A DNA stretch of 64,000 bases from Chitinophaga caeni (GCF_002557795.1 NZ_CP023777.1:1876001-1940000); one strand, 5' to 3'; positions 55,309 to 64,000 are shown, counted from the stretch's first letter. Notes: generated from the letters alone by a model not told the origin. A program made the numbers and translations.

Positions 55309-57468
55309 TTATTGGGACGTATGATTCGTGATATTTATCGGTAAATATATAATAAATTCGGCTCCTTCCCCCGGGGCAGATTCTACGAGTATCCTACCAT
55401 GGTGTTTTTCAATAATACTGAATACTATGGACAACCCCAACCCGGTTCCTTCACCCACATCCTTGGTTGTAAAAAACGGTTCGAATATCTTTTCCTTCAC
55501 TTTTTCCGTCATACCGGTCCCGGTATCCTTGATACCAATCCTTACGGTCTGATCATCCACCTGTTGCGTCGTGATCGTTACCGATTCGTGGTTGCCTTGT
55601 TCGGGTTTGCTCTTGATGGCATTTACCGCGTTGTTGATAATATTGAGGAATACTTGGTTCATCTTACCGGCATAACATTCCACTTTCGGTAAATCGCCGT
55701 AGTTCCGGATGATTTCAACATTCCCGGGGATATTATTCCTTAAGAGTACCAAGGTTGAGTTGATCCCTTCATGGAGATCGACAGACTTCAGGTCGCTTTC
55801 ATCCAAGCGGCTAAAAGTGCGGAGCCCTTTGACGATTTCTGCCGTACGGGAGGCGCCGTCTTCGATTCCCCTGATGAGCGTATCGATTTCTTCATGAACG
55901 TAATCGATATCAATTTCCTTCTTGAAGGCATTGATTTCGGTTAACTGTTCCTGCAAACCTTGACTCGGATTGAGGTTATCGTATTTATGCAGCAGTGATT
56001 TTAAATCGGCAAAGTCCAGCTTGAGCGGTTTGATATTGGAGGTTACGAAGTTAATCGGGTTGTTGATTTCGTGGGCTATGCCGGCAGTCAATTGACCGAG
56101 TGAAGCCATCTTTTCGGATTCTACGAGTTGTGTTTGTGCTTCTTTAAGGCTTACCAAGGTTTTATTTAATTCCTTGTTACTATTTTGTAATTCCTCTGTA
56201 CGTTCTTGCACCTTGGCTTCCAACACGGCATTTTGTTCGCGAACGAGGCGTTCATTTTCTTGTGATACCATCAGCGCAGTGGCTTGCGATTCCTCTTTTT
56301 CTTTACGGTAAATATTAATTTTATTAGCCAGGGCAAATGATAGCAAGGTAACCTCGGCTGCAGAACCTATTTGTAGCGCGTAATAAGTAAAATCGTTATA
56401 AGGCAAGACGTTGAAATTCCTTAATACGAAGATACAAACGCTCGAAAGGAATATTCCCCAGGCAACCAGGAAGTACAATGCGGGGGTATAACCCGTGCGA
56501 CTGATCTTGTAACTTACGAAGATGGCTAACAGTGAACCGCTCATGGCAACTAGCTGCACCCAAATTTGTGCAACGAAATAATTATCCAACAAGGTCGGTA
56601 TAAAGCATAATGCATATGCAATGATAACGATATTGAGAATACGGTGCCCCGTTCTGTACCTCTCCTTCGTATGTAAAAAGGATTGTATAAATAGGGCAGC
56701 TGTAATCCCGTTCATAATGGGGATAATGACCGTATCATGTAATGCCAACCAAGTATTGTTGGGATATAGGAAGCGGAACGTGTACCCATTTTGGGAAGCT
56801 TGCGTAAGGCCAACGAAAATAATATAGGAAACATAAATTAGGTATGTCCTGTCCCTGGTCGTGATGGCAATAAAGAAATTATACAAGACCATCACGATAA
56901 TGATCCCTGCATAGATACCGAAAATGAAATTTCTTTGGTCATTCTTGGCATTTACCTGCGTTTCCGTACCGAGGAAGATGGGTAATTGCGCCTGCTCGCC
57001 GGCTTTAATCTTCAGGAAAAAATCTTGCGAACTTCCCGGAGCGATCATTACCGGGAAGATATAGTTTTGGTGATTATAAGGCCTATGGTAAAAGGATTTA
57101 TATTCACCTAAACGGGTCGTGATATACCTGCCTAGGCTATCTTTTTGATATAAGGTGATTTCATCGATGGTAGGATATTCTACCTCGATGAGAAGCTTGG
57201 TATTATTTGATAAGTTATTGATCGTAAATTTTGCCCAGGAGGTATAAGGTGATATGCCCAGGTTAGGCACTTGTTGGGTGGAGGGGGAGAATTTAGCATT
57301 TTCAATATCGTGGATGGTCATTTTACCTTCTTTATCCACGTATAATTGTAAAAACTCTCCAATCTTCATCAGGTTTGATCCGTCACGGTATATGATTGGG
57401 CCAGATGCAGAAGCTCCCAGGGTCATCAATAATATAAAGCCGGAAAGGATCAGTGAGCGTATAAACAT
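55309..57468 (-). CDS. 7TMR-DISM sensor histidine kinase
   Basis: 719 residues. Signal peptide (~1-21), 7TMR-DISMED2 carbohydrate-binding-like periplasmic domain (~30-165), seven TM helices (~183-385), a coiled coil (~390-440), HisKA with His ~463 in TAGIAHEINNPINFV, and HATPase_c with N-box NIINNAVNAI and DTGTGMTEKV. Senses an extracellular ligand and signals by phosphotransfer. The adjacent ThiF and GNAT genes suggest the ligand could be made by this operon, but that is inference. Confidence 0.93.
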   Translation of the reverse strand: MFIRSLILSGFILLMTLGASASGPIIYRDGSNLMKIGEFLQLYVDKEGKMTIHDIENAKFSPSTQQVPNLGISPYTSWAKFTINNLSNNTKLLIEVEYPTIDEITLYQKDSLGRYITTRLGEYKSFYHRPYNHQNYIFPVMIAPGSSQDFFLKIKAGEQAQLPIFLGTETQVNAKNDQRNFIFGIYAGIIIVMVLYNFFIAITTRDRTYLIYVSYIIFVGLTQASQNGYTFRFLYPNNTWLALHDTVIIPIMNGITAALFIQSFLHTKERYRTGHRILNIVIIAYALCFIPTLLDNYFVAQIWVQLVAMSGSLLAIFVSYKISRTGYTPALYFLVAWGIFLSSVCIFVLRNFNVLPYNDFTYYALQIGSAAEVTLLSFALANKINIYRKEKEESQATALMVSQENERLVREQNAVLEAKVQERTEELQNSNKELNKTLVSLKEAQTQLVESEKMASLGQLTAGIAHEINNPINFVTSNIKPLKLDFADLKSLLHKYDNLNPSQGLQEQLTEINAFKKEIDIDYVHEEIDTLIRGIEDGASRTAEIVKGLRTFSRLDESDLKSVDLHEGINSTLVLLRNNIPGNVEIIRNYGDLPKVECYAGKMNQVFLNIINNAVNAIKSKPEQGNHESVTITTQQVDDQTVRIGIKDTGTGMTEKVKEKIFEPFFTTKDVGEGTGLGLSIVFSIIEKHHGRILVESAPGEGAEFIIYLPINITNHTSQ

Positions 57469-57494
57469 GATACTTATGCGAAATTTCTCAAGAT

Positions 57495-58214
57495 TTATGG
57501 TTGAACATCGTAACCGTAATAGTTAAAATTATCGATTTTTAAATTATAATTCACATCATAAGAACCTTTTGGGCCACTTTCTGTCCTGGTTTGAACAGGA
57601 TCCTTACGGAGTTCTTGGATCAGGTTTCTTTCGTTGGGGTCGGCATTATTCACGGTATCTACATCTGGAATTACCATCGCGGTCGCTATGAAATCATCTT
57701 TTGGATAATAGAAGGTACCGTCGTTTCCCAGCGAAGTATCGATCACCGCACCAACCCTGCGCCCCATCCGGGTAGTAATAGGAGCGCATAATACATGCAC
57801 CCTGTCGATCGGCAATTGTGACATCAGCGCAACGCTTACCCTGCAAAGGATAAGGCTCCCGATGCCCATACCTGCTACCTCTTTGGAGTTCCACATGCCG
57901 CAAATTTCAGCACTACCTTTCCTAACGTACTCATAAATTTTGGGATCGTATTTCCCTATGGCTGTTTCGATAGGTAAAGGCAACACACCGTCTGCCATTT
58001 GCACCCTGGCTCCACCGTAAGTTTTGGTTCCAGTTTCATCTTCAACGATCACAACAATGGTATTGCGGTGTTGAATCCAATCCACATTTCCCGAGGTTAT
58101 TTTAGCAATACCGTAATAAATTTCGAGCAGTTTGCTGTGTCCTTCATAAAACCGCATGCATGCTTCTGGATCATCCGGCGCAACAAAAGCCCTTACATTT
58201 ATTGTGACACTCAT
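57495..58214 (-). CDS. GNAT-fold protein, possible acyl-amino-acid/AHL-like synthase
   Basis: 239 residues. GNAT traits: beta-strand TYGGARVQM, a LPLPIE segment, then a motif-A-like AGMGIGSLILCRVSV and DRVHVLCAPITTRMGRRVGAV. The order (a G-x-R strand, LPxE, then the acetyl-CoA/acyl-donor motif) recalls FeeM-type N-acyl amino acid synthases and LuxI homologues rather than standard acetyltransferases. A C-terminal ~70-residue segment is unassigned. 33 bases after the ThiF gene and 26 before the sensor kinase. Function is a prediction. Confidence 0.6.
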   Translation of the reverse strand: MSVTINVRAFVAPDDPEACMRFYEGHSKLLEIYYGIAKITSGNVDWIQHRNTIVVIVEDETGTKTYGGARVQMADGVLPLPIETAIGKYDPKIYEYVRKGSAEICGMWNSKEVAGMGIGSLILCRVSVALMSQLPIDRVHVLCAPITTRMGRRVGAVIDTSLGNDGTFYYPKDDFIATAMVIPDVDTVNNADPNERNLIQELRKDPVQTRTESGPKGSYDVNYNLKIDNFNYYGYDVQP

Positions 58215-58247
58215 GGTTGCTCTTGAATTTTGTGGTGTAAGGCCGAG

Positions 58248-59375
58248 TTAATTGATTAGTTTTTCGAAATCTACATAGTACCTACCGGAAGATTGTAATT
58301 GACCAAGTAATATGCGTCTGCATGTATCCGCTACCATGGCTCCTCCCAACACCACCGACGAAGCTAGTTGCGGCCAGGTTGTAATAGTTTTGCCAATCTC
58401 GCCCAGGGAATATTTCATGCGCGGGCTCATATTATGCATGTCAACCATAGGCCCCAAGATTGGTACCTTCTCTTCATTCGATAAGTGGCGTAATTTCTCG
58501 GGTTCAATATCGGGTATAAGCCCATGCATCATCGGGTAGTCGGGGGTTAAATCATACCTTTCGATATCCAGCATACCCCTGTCATTCATTTCCATCACGA
58601 CCGGAATCCCGAGTGCTTTTGCCTTAATTCTGCTGATTATTTTAATATCAATTCCATCACATTCTTCTACTAATATATCAATTTGGCCGTCTTTGCTGAA
58701 AAAATCATCTAAATTTTCTTCGGTAGCTCCACCGGGGTAGCAAGTAACTTTTATGAAAGGGTCAATTTCCGCTATTTCCCTCGCGGCGATGATAACCTTT
58801 GGTAAACCTAGGTTGTGCACCCCTGCGCGGATGCGGTTCATGTTGGTTAACTCTAATGCATCGAAATCGGATAATCGAATTTCACCGCATAACCTTTCCA
58901 TAACGAGTGTAAGGGCAATGCTTTGTCCGACGGAGAGGCCGATGACGCCAATTTTTTTTGTTTTTAGAATATCCCGTTCTTCGGCGGTAATCTTATGCAT
59001 ATTACGGGAAGTCCGGAGGTGGATATATTCATCCTCATCTACTATATGAACTACTTTATGCAACCAGGGGAAATAAACCCAAACCCCGTATTCTTCCCGG
59101 GAGGTACTGCCAAGGTGTTTTTGGATGGCCTCCCTTGTTTCTTGATCTGATAAGGGGCGCGTAGGATGGGTGATTTTCATCAACTCCCTTAGCTGGGAAT
59201 CTATTTCGTCATATATTTTTATATGAGGATGGTCATTAACCAATTGCAATAACGCCGCTTTTTGCTCTGGATCCTGTATCCTAAAAAATACGGGTTTAAA
59301 TTCCTGTGGCTGTTGTTTCTCTTGTTGAACTCGTTCTTTAAAAATCATGTGCTGTTCGGCTTGGTTATGATGCAA
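58248..59375 (-). CDS. E1/ThiF-like adenylating enzyme family protein
   Basis: 375 residues. N-terminal ~135 residues are helical and unassigned. Residues ~142-375 show the E1 Rossmann fold: nucleotide loop GVIGLSVGQSIA (~143-154), DxD-type motif SDFDALELTNMNRIRAG (~169-185), the Lys of LGLPKVI (193), and a downstream region ECDGIDIKIISR. No E1 catalytic Cys or ubiquitin-like partner is evident. Rv1355c-like stand-alone ThiF proteins adenylate carboxylates of small molecules or peptides. First gene of the operon. Confidence 0.85.
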   Translation of the reverse strand: MHHNQAEQHMIFKERVQQEKQQPQEFKPVFFRIQDPEQKAALLQLVNDHPHIKIYDEIDSQLRELMKITHPTRPLSDQETREAIQKHLGSTSREEYGVWVYFPWLHKVVHIVDEDEYIHLRTSRNMHKITAEERDILKTKKIGVIGLSVGQSIALTLVMERLCGEIRLSDFDALELTNMNRIRAGVHNLGLPKVIIAAREIAEIDPFIKVTCYPGGATEENLDDFFSKDGQIDILVEECDGIDIKIISRIKAKALGIPVVMEMNDRGMLDIERYDLTPDYPMMHGLIPDIEPEKLRHLSNEEKVPILGPMVDMHNMSPRMKYSLGEIGKTITTWPQLASSVVLGGAMVADTCRRILLGQLQSSGRYYVDFEKLIN

Positions 59376-59961
59376 TAAATTAACTGATATATTTTATGAT
59401 AGACAAATCATTCCTGCTCATAAAATCTTTGAACCGGTAATAATCTTGAATGCCGGGGCGGTACAAAATGCAATGGTGAACTGCTAAGAACTTACTTGGC
59501 TAGGGCTTTTCGAAATCATCGAGATAGGTTCAATTTTTTGTTGTTGGCACTAATCTTTAAAATGTTCGCAAACCATCACTGTGGGCGGTGGATGATGTTT
59601 TTTATTGCAAAGTTGTCGAAGTCCCTCCCATATGTAGGTTGGGGTATATGACAAAGATAGTTGCATTTATTCAAATTACATGGATAGAAATGCAATTGCT
59701 TAGGTATGCAACGCGGGATAAATAGTTCCATCTTTTCAACTGATTAAGTACTATTTTAATAATGCTTAATTACCAAAGTAAAATAGCAATTAATTTCAAA
59801 TTAATCTATTAATTCTATTACTTTCGTATGAAATCACTAAATTTTGCTCAAAATTAAATTATATTTAGTGTAATTATCATATGAAATAATCCCCTGCACT
59901 ATCTTGGTGTAATATTTGTGGCACTTCCCTAGATTCATTTCACCTTTCAATATTAAATATT
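59376..59961. other. Divergent intergenic region, ThiF operon / sodA
   Basis: 586 bases without ORF. On the minus strand TATCTTTG (59659-59652) is an exact -7 match, about 275 bases before the ThiF gene, so a long leader is possible. On the plus strand TAATATTTG near 59911-59919 is one base off the consensus and is a weak candidate for sodA. Sequence is AT-rich; no RNA gene seen. Confidence 0.5.
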
Positions 59962-60678
59962 ATGCATAAAAGAGAGTTCTTGAAAGTTGCCGGAATGGCA
60001 GGCATAGCCGCCATGGCGATCCCCGGTGGGATATTTGCCAATGATCGCGCACCATTTGCTGCCCAGAAAGCCCCTTTCACGTTGCCGGCATTGCCTTTTG
60101 CCTACGATGCATTAGAACCTAACATCGATAAGATGACCATGGAAATCCACCATGACAAGCACCATGCTGGTTATGTTAATAATCTTAACAAAGCTGTTAA
60201 AGGCACGGCATTCGAAAAATTAAGTTTAGAAGAGATATTGGCCAAAGTGACAGATAAAGATGCGGCTATACGCAATAATGCGGGCGGCCACTTTAATCAT
60301 AGCTTGTTTTGGACAATTCTCAGCCCTAAAAAATCCGACCCTTCCCCTGATTTGAAAGCTGCTATCAACGCTTCTTTCGGTTCTTTTGATGCTTTCAAAA
60401 ATGAGTTTAACACGGCAGCCAAAACTGTGTTCGGTTCGGGCTGGGCTTGGCTGGTGAAAAATAAGCAAGGAAAACTGGAGGTGACCAAGTCGGCCAACCA
60501 AGATAATACGCTGATGGCGAAATTAGTGGATAAAACCGCTACACCCATTATGGGATTAGATGTTTGGGAACATGCTTATTATCTGAAATACCAAAACAAA
60601 CGCCCCGATTATATTAATGCGTTCTGGAACGTGATTAATTGGGACGAGGTTGGAAAACGGTTTGCCGCAGCAAAATAA
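59962..60678 (+). CDS. sodA: Superoxide dismutase (Fe/Mn family), exported
   Basis: 238 residues, with a ~40-residue leader ([21 protein letters not shown]) of Tat-like or Sec type before the domain, which starts at [15 protein letters not shown]. Ligands: His in [10 protein letters not shown], His in [10 protein letters not shown], Asp and His in [10 protein letters not shown]. The ANQD motif favours a Mn or cambialistic type. An exported SOD protects the periplasm from superoxide. It is followed by the palindrome and tandem array. Confidence 0.93.
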   Translation: MHKREFLKVAGMAGIAAMAIPGGIFANDRAPFAAQKAPFTLPALPFAYDALEPNIDKMTMEIHHDKHHAGYVNNLNKAVKGTAFEKLSLEEILAKVTDKDAAIRNNAGGHFNHSLFWTILSPKKSDPSPDLKAAINASFGSFDAFKNEFNTAAKTVFGSGWAWLVKNKQGKLEVTKSANQDNTLMAKLVDKTATPIMGLDVWEHAYYLKYQNKRPDYINAFWNVINWDEVGKRFAAAK

Positions 60679-60710
60679 TTGAAACAACGTTCGATTGTCG
60701 CGTCTGGCAG

Positions 60711-60730
60711 CCATGGGTCGCGACCCATGG
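60711..60730. repeat. Perfect 20-bp palindrome after sodA
   Basis: CCATGGGTCGCGACCCATGG is exactly self-complementary and lies 2 bases before the first unit of the 24-bp array. Its CCATGG end is repeated in the array units. It is the counterpart of the palindrome at 2061-2080, with the same TCGCGA centre. Confidence 0.85.
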
Positions 60731-60732
60731 CT

Positions 60733-60960
60733 GGCGTTCGTGACCGACCTACGGATGGCGATCGCGACCGATCTACGGCTGGCGTTCGTGACCGACCTAC
60801 ATCTGGCGTTCGTGACCGGTCCATGGCTGGCGTTCGTGACCGATCTACGGCTGGCGTTCGTGACCGGTCCATGGCTGGCGTTCGTGACCGACCTACATCT
60901 GGCGTTCGTGACCGATCTACGGCTGGCGTTCGTGACCGATCCATGGCTGGCGTTGGCGAA
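60733..60960. repeat. Tandem array of ten 24-bp units
   Basis: Units begin GGCGTTCGTGACC at exact 24-base spacing from 60733 to 60949 (the last is partial). Three end-variants are interspersed: ACCGATCTACGGCT, ACCGGTCCATGGCT and ACCGACCTACATCT. The array fills the gap between sodA and the LptF/LptG stop, which follows at once. As 24 is a multiple of 3, long ORFs appear on both strands (VRDRSMAG repeats), which are not genes. Confidence 0.92.
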
Positions 60961-62385
60961 TCATTGCCGCAACACCAGTTTCTTGACCTTCTGGAAAAAC
61001 CTGAAATAAAATTCCTTGTTGAACAACTGGGAATCGTTTAATGCCTTATATACCAAGAATATCGCTATCGGGATCAATATGGCATTGGACAGCCACATAC
61101 CCGACCAGGTTTGTAACACTTCCCCCCGGGCCATCTTTTCGCCCACCATGAAGAATACGTTGAAGATCACGAAAAAAATCACGGCCAATACCAATGGCAT
61201 CCCCAGGCCACCTTTCCGGATGATGGAACCCAAGGGTGCCCCTACCAGGAACATCACGATACATGCAAAGGATAACGTGAACTTACGTTGCCATTCCACC
61301 TTGGATAGAATGATCGTCTTTTTCTTCAGGTTATAATCTTCAGCGGTATATTTAAGGTTCATCAGCACGTCGGCTAATTGTTGTTGGGTTCGATCTAAGA
61401 CTACCAGCTGTTTGTCCGCGGGAATACTCTCGAAATAAGTTGCTGTTTTCAAGGGTGGCGCAGATTGCAACCAACCGGTATCCTTCCACCGCTGGAAGCC
61501 GTAACGGGAAGTAACATACGCGTTTACATTCTTCTTGAGCTTGCTCTTATCCCTATCTACGGAGTCAATGACTACATCCAATTGCTTGATATTCAGCATT
61601 GAAGAATTAGTAGAAAAACGTTCCTCGTCGATAGGATTAAACAATAGGGCGCTCAGGTCAAATACTTTGACATATTTTTTAAACTTCAAGCGGATTAGTT
61701 CACCTGTTTTCTCCCCGTAAGTTTGCCGTTCTTCGAACCGCCAACCGTTTTCCAGGGTGAAGTACAGGTATTTTTTATTGGGCGACAAGGTCATTTCACC
61801 TTTTTGGGCCAAGATCATTTTATCACCGTTGCGGCTGGTTTTATCTTGGCGATCATAAATCATTACATCGTGGATCGTTTTGTTATCCGCATCTTTTTTC
61901 CCTACCTTGATCGTATAACCGGGAATATCGTTGTAGAACTCGCCTTGTTTAATATTAAAGGCCGGTTTGGATTTGGTAATGTTATATAGTAATGATTTGG
62001 CTTTGAGGTTCGCAATGGGTATGATGTAGTTACTAAACCCGAAAGCGAGAACGGCCAAGATGCTACAAGAAACCAGCAGCGGGGCGATGAAGCGTAACAA
62101 TGAAATCCCGGCAGATTTGATCGCTACCAATTCAAAACTTTCGCCTAGGTTACCGAAGGTCATGATCGAGGAAAGCAATACGGCCAAAGGCAAGGCCAAG
62201 GGCACCAGGCTCGCGCTCGTGTAAACCAGCAGCTGAATAATCACGGAAGTTTCCAACCCTTTCCCCACCAGGTCATCAATATATTTCCAGAGGAACTGCA
62301 TGATCAACACGAATAAAGTCACAAAAAATGTGGCTACGAATGGGCCTAGAAAGGTTTTTATAATAAGTTTGTCGAGTTTCTTCAC
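60961..62385 (-). CDS. LptF/LptG family LPS export permease
   Basis: 474 residues from a GTG at 62385 (KKLDKLIIKTFLGPF); the frame extends 56 codons upstream without family character. Three N-terminal TM helices, a central beta-jellyroll periplasmic domain, and three C-terminal TMs are recognisable. Together with LptB it moves LPS to the outer-membrane machinery. LptF and LptG are similar, so I do not choose between them. Its stop abuts the 24-bp array. Confidence 0.88.
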   Translation of the reverse strand: MKKLDKLIIKTFLGPFVATFFVTLFVLIMQFLWKYIDDLVGKGLETSVIIQLLVYTSASLVPLALPLAVLLSSIMTFGNLGESFELVAIKSAGISLLRFIAPLLVSCSILAVLAFGFSNYIIPIANLKAKSLLYNITKSKPAFNIKQGEFYNDIPGYTIKVGKKDADNKTIHDVMIYDRQDKTSRNGDKMILAQKGEMTLSPNKKYLYFTLENGWRFEERQTYGEKTGELIRLKFKKYVKVFDLSALLFNPIDEERFSTNSSMLNIKQLDVVIDSVDRDKSKLKKNVNAYVTSRYGFQRWKDTGWLQSAPPLKTATYFESIPADKQLVVLDRTQQQLADVLMNLKYTAEDYNLKKKTIILSKVEWQRKFTLSFACIVMFLVGAPLGSIIRKGGLGMPLVLAVIFFVIFNVFFMVGEKMARGEVLQTWSGMWLSNAILIPIAIFLVYKALNDSQLFNKEFYFRFFQKVKKLVLRQ

Positions 62386-62577
62386 AATTGTTCGCGATAA
62401 AATGTTAAAAGGCTGAACCCACTTCGCGGAAGATCCAGGAGAAGCAAATTTATAACGAATAAAGCAATGCTTATACCAACAAACATTGAAAATAGCGTTA
62501 AAAATTATCAATAAGTATATGGATGCCCCGGGCAAAGGGCTAAAATATATCAATTATTTTGCATTAAAATTTAAAAT

Positions 62578-63225
62578 ATGGCAAGGGCTTTCGAGTTAAA
62601 TAGCAACGAATGGGAATTGGTGACGGACGCATCTATTATTTACAGGAAAAACAGTATCGTGGAAAAAGCTATCGGCCTGATGGGGGAGATACAACGGGCC
62701 ATGGAAGGGCAAGCAATCACGAAAGATTTCCCGTTCCCGGGAAAATGCCTACAATACGGTGCGAAAATTTCCAGGGGGGAGCGGTACCTGGCCCTGCCGT
62801 ATGTAATACTTGACTACCCGCGCCTGTTCAAGGGCGAAGCAATCTTTGCCTTCCGCACCATGTTCTGGTGGGGGCAATATTTTTCCATCACGCTGCTCCT
62901 GGCAGGTGAGATAAAAGATAGGTTTACCCCTGGATTGTTAAATATGCAGCAATTCTTGGCCGATGAGGGATTTTATATATGTATTCATGAAAGCCCCTGG
63001 CATCATCATTTTGAATCATCTAACTATCGAAAGATAAGCGAGGTGCCCGCGGAAGCTTGGGGAGAGTTGATCATGGCATCAAGGTTTATCAAATTAGCCC
63101 AACCTTACGGATTAGGGGATTGGGGAAAGATGTTAGACTTTACTGTTCATGCTTACGCGGCATTATTAACTAGGTTAGATGATTCTCAAAGGATAATTGA
63201 ATCAGTTCCCGATCCGGTGGAATAA
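62578..63225 (+). CDS. Unknown protein
   Basis: 215 residues, no signal peptide and no named domain recognised. Aromatic-rich motifs (FRTMFWWGQYFSITLLLAGE; CIHESPWHHHFES) suggest a compact globular protein. Divergent from the LPS permease. Its last 24 bases overlap the convergent START-like gene. Confidence 0.8.
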   Translation: MARAFELNSNEWELVTDASIIYRKNSIVEKAIGLMGEIQRAMEGQAITKDFPFPGKCLQYGAKISRGERYLALPYVILDYPRLFKGEAIFAFRTMFWWGQYFSITLLLAGEIKDRFTPGLLNMQQFLADEGFYICIHESPWHHHFESSNYRKISEVPAEAWGELIMASRFIKLAQPYGLGDWGKMLDFTVHAYAALLTRLDDSQRIIESVPDPVE

Positions 63226-63582
63226 ATCTTTGATTTGATAGTCCCACAATTGACTCTGGTCTTTGACTTCCCTTTTATCTGCGAAGTCTTTTACCACGAG
63301 AATCGTTTCATTGGTTACTTCCGAGATTTGGATTCGAAATTCGAAATATTCCTCTTTCGGGGCATGTAGCCAATGCAAACGGATAAACTCGTCTTCTTCT
63401 TGTTCTAACACTTCAGCTTCTTCCACAGATCCATTCCAGGAAAAGGAGAATACATTATCCTTTAAATCAACTTTATCGGCAAACCACTCTTGGAGGCCTG
63501 CTGGGGTACTCAGAAATTCATATAAAATACCTGGAGAGCATCTTACTGGATATTCTATCTCATATTGCACTTTCTTTGACAT
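63202..63582 (-). CDS. START-like (AHSA1-type) domain protein
   Basis: 126 residues. EYPVRCSPGILYEFLSTPAGLQEWFADKV matches the SRPBCC/AHSA1 helix-grip pattern, with a beta-strand body and a C-terminal helix. Small-ligand binding is likely; partner unknown. Common in Bacteroidota as the PD-like START protein. Converges with the preceding gene (24-bp overlap). Confidence 0.85.
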   Translation of the reverse strand: MSKKVQYEIEYPVRCSPGILYEFLSTPAGLQEWFADKVDLKDNVFSFSWNGSVEEAEVLEQEEDEFIRLHWLHAPKEEYFEFRIQISEVTNETILVVKDFADKREVKDQSQLWDYQIKDLFHRIGN

Positions 63583-64000
63583 CGCTCAAATTATTAAAAA
63601 ATCAAAACCATCAAGGTGCAATTATAGAAAAATATTTATTCTAGCAAAATAAATTTTAGATTTTTTTTGATGATTCCGGTAATATGTTGAAATATTACGC
63701 TTCTTGTTAACATATAATAAATATTGTTTATTTATTTTCGCGTTGAAATAAGCGTTATATTTACATTTCATGCGTTGCAGAGAGGCTTATGCTGGGCATT
63801 CAAATAAAAATATTTTTTTAGGAGATTTTTAGATTGGCCACAGGCTTCATTTTAGTAAGGATTGAAAATCAATATTTAATCCCTCAATCGATTTTGTTTG
63901 AAAAGGTTTTAAAATAAATTATTTTTTTTTGGGTGGTTTCTAAAAAAAGTTATTTTTGTTACGCATTCTTCTAATTAACATTTTATTACCTGTAACTGTT
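63583..64000. other. AT-rich promoter region at window end
   Basis: 418 bases without ORF. The plus-strand consensus promoter at 63928-63958 points to a gene starting beyond the window. Confidence 0.6.
63928..63958 (+). promoter_or_regulatory. Perfect Bacteroidota promoter (TTTG-N19-TAnnTTTG)
   Basis: TTTG at 63928-63931, exactly 19 bases, then TATTTTTG at 63951-63958: an exact match to the primary-sigma consensus of Bacteroidota. Transcription should begin near 63965 into the next window. Confidence 0.8.

Noticed and set aside
60733..60960. CRISPR array
   Set aside because: Units are contiguous with no unique spacers, and no cas gene is present in the window.
60609..61041. ORFs on both strands across the 24-bp array
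   Set aside because: Period divisible by 3 removes stops; the peptides are simple RDRSxAGV repeats and overlap real genes.
62386..62553. 56-codon extension of the LptF/LptG gene
   Set aside because: No family similarity; the conserved protein begins near KKLDKLIIKTF at the GTG at 62385.

Overview
This window comes from a member of the Bacteroidota, most likely a Chitinophaga-like Chitinophagaceae. The evidence is an LpxC-FabZ fusion, a PorX-type response regulator with a PglZ domain, promoters of the TTTG-N19-TAnnTTTG class, tRNA genes without encoded CCA, a GxxExxY protein and many SpII lipoproteins with short N-termini. It is ordinary chromosome, dominated by housekeeping genes on both strands, with repeat-rich intergenic islands.

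Layout. 1-13.6 kb: recQ, a 54-56 bp tandem array, then a long minus-strand run (Gfo/Idh/MocA oxidoreductase, HerA/DUF853 ATPase, lipoprotein, GroES-like protein, MBL hydrolase, UMF1-type MFS, ABC ATPase, lpxA, lpxC-fabZ, lpxD, HD hydrolase). The lpx genes form one lipid A/fatty acid operon. 13.9-19.5 kb, plus strand: porX and a small partner, PhnP-like hydrolase, lipoprotein, HhH protein, acyl-CoA dehydrogenase. 19.5-22.9 kb is a gene-poor island with 21-bp repeats, a complete IS3-family element inserted in them (3-bp target duplication, A AAA AAG frameshift site), and four tandem ~265-bp repeats.

22.9-26.6 kb, minus: small helical protein, clpX, clpP, tig. 27.2-29.7 kb, plus: ECF sigma factor, ZAS-type anti-sigma candidate, small membrane protein, lipoprotein, GxxExxY protein. 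A perfect 38-bp inverted repeat and tRNA-Leu(UAG) follow. 30.5-43.3 kb: rel/spoT, purA, an acidic protein, pabB, an epimerase, a secreted protein, a DUF6427 protein, purQ, and two DsbD-related genes. 43.3-52.8 kb: lipoproteins, tRNA-Ala(GGC), a TlpA-like redoxin, M48 peptidase, MacB/FtsX permease, two DUF805 proteins and an NAPE-PLD-like hydrolase.

53-59.4 kb is the most unusual coding region: a minus-strand operon of an E1/ThiF-like enzyme, a GNAT-fold protein resembling acyl-amino-acid or acyl-homoserine-lactone synthases, a 7TMR-DISM histidine kinase, a REC-histidine kinase and a single-domain response regulator, with a second such regulator beyond a terminator. This looks like a small-molecule synthesis and sensing module; that is inference. 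The window closes with an exported superoxide dismutase, a 24-bp tandem array, an LptF/LptG permease, an unknown protein and a START-like protein. Both short-period arrays (2.1 and 60.7 kb) sit between convergent genes and start directly after a perfect 20-bp palindrome centred on TCGCGA.
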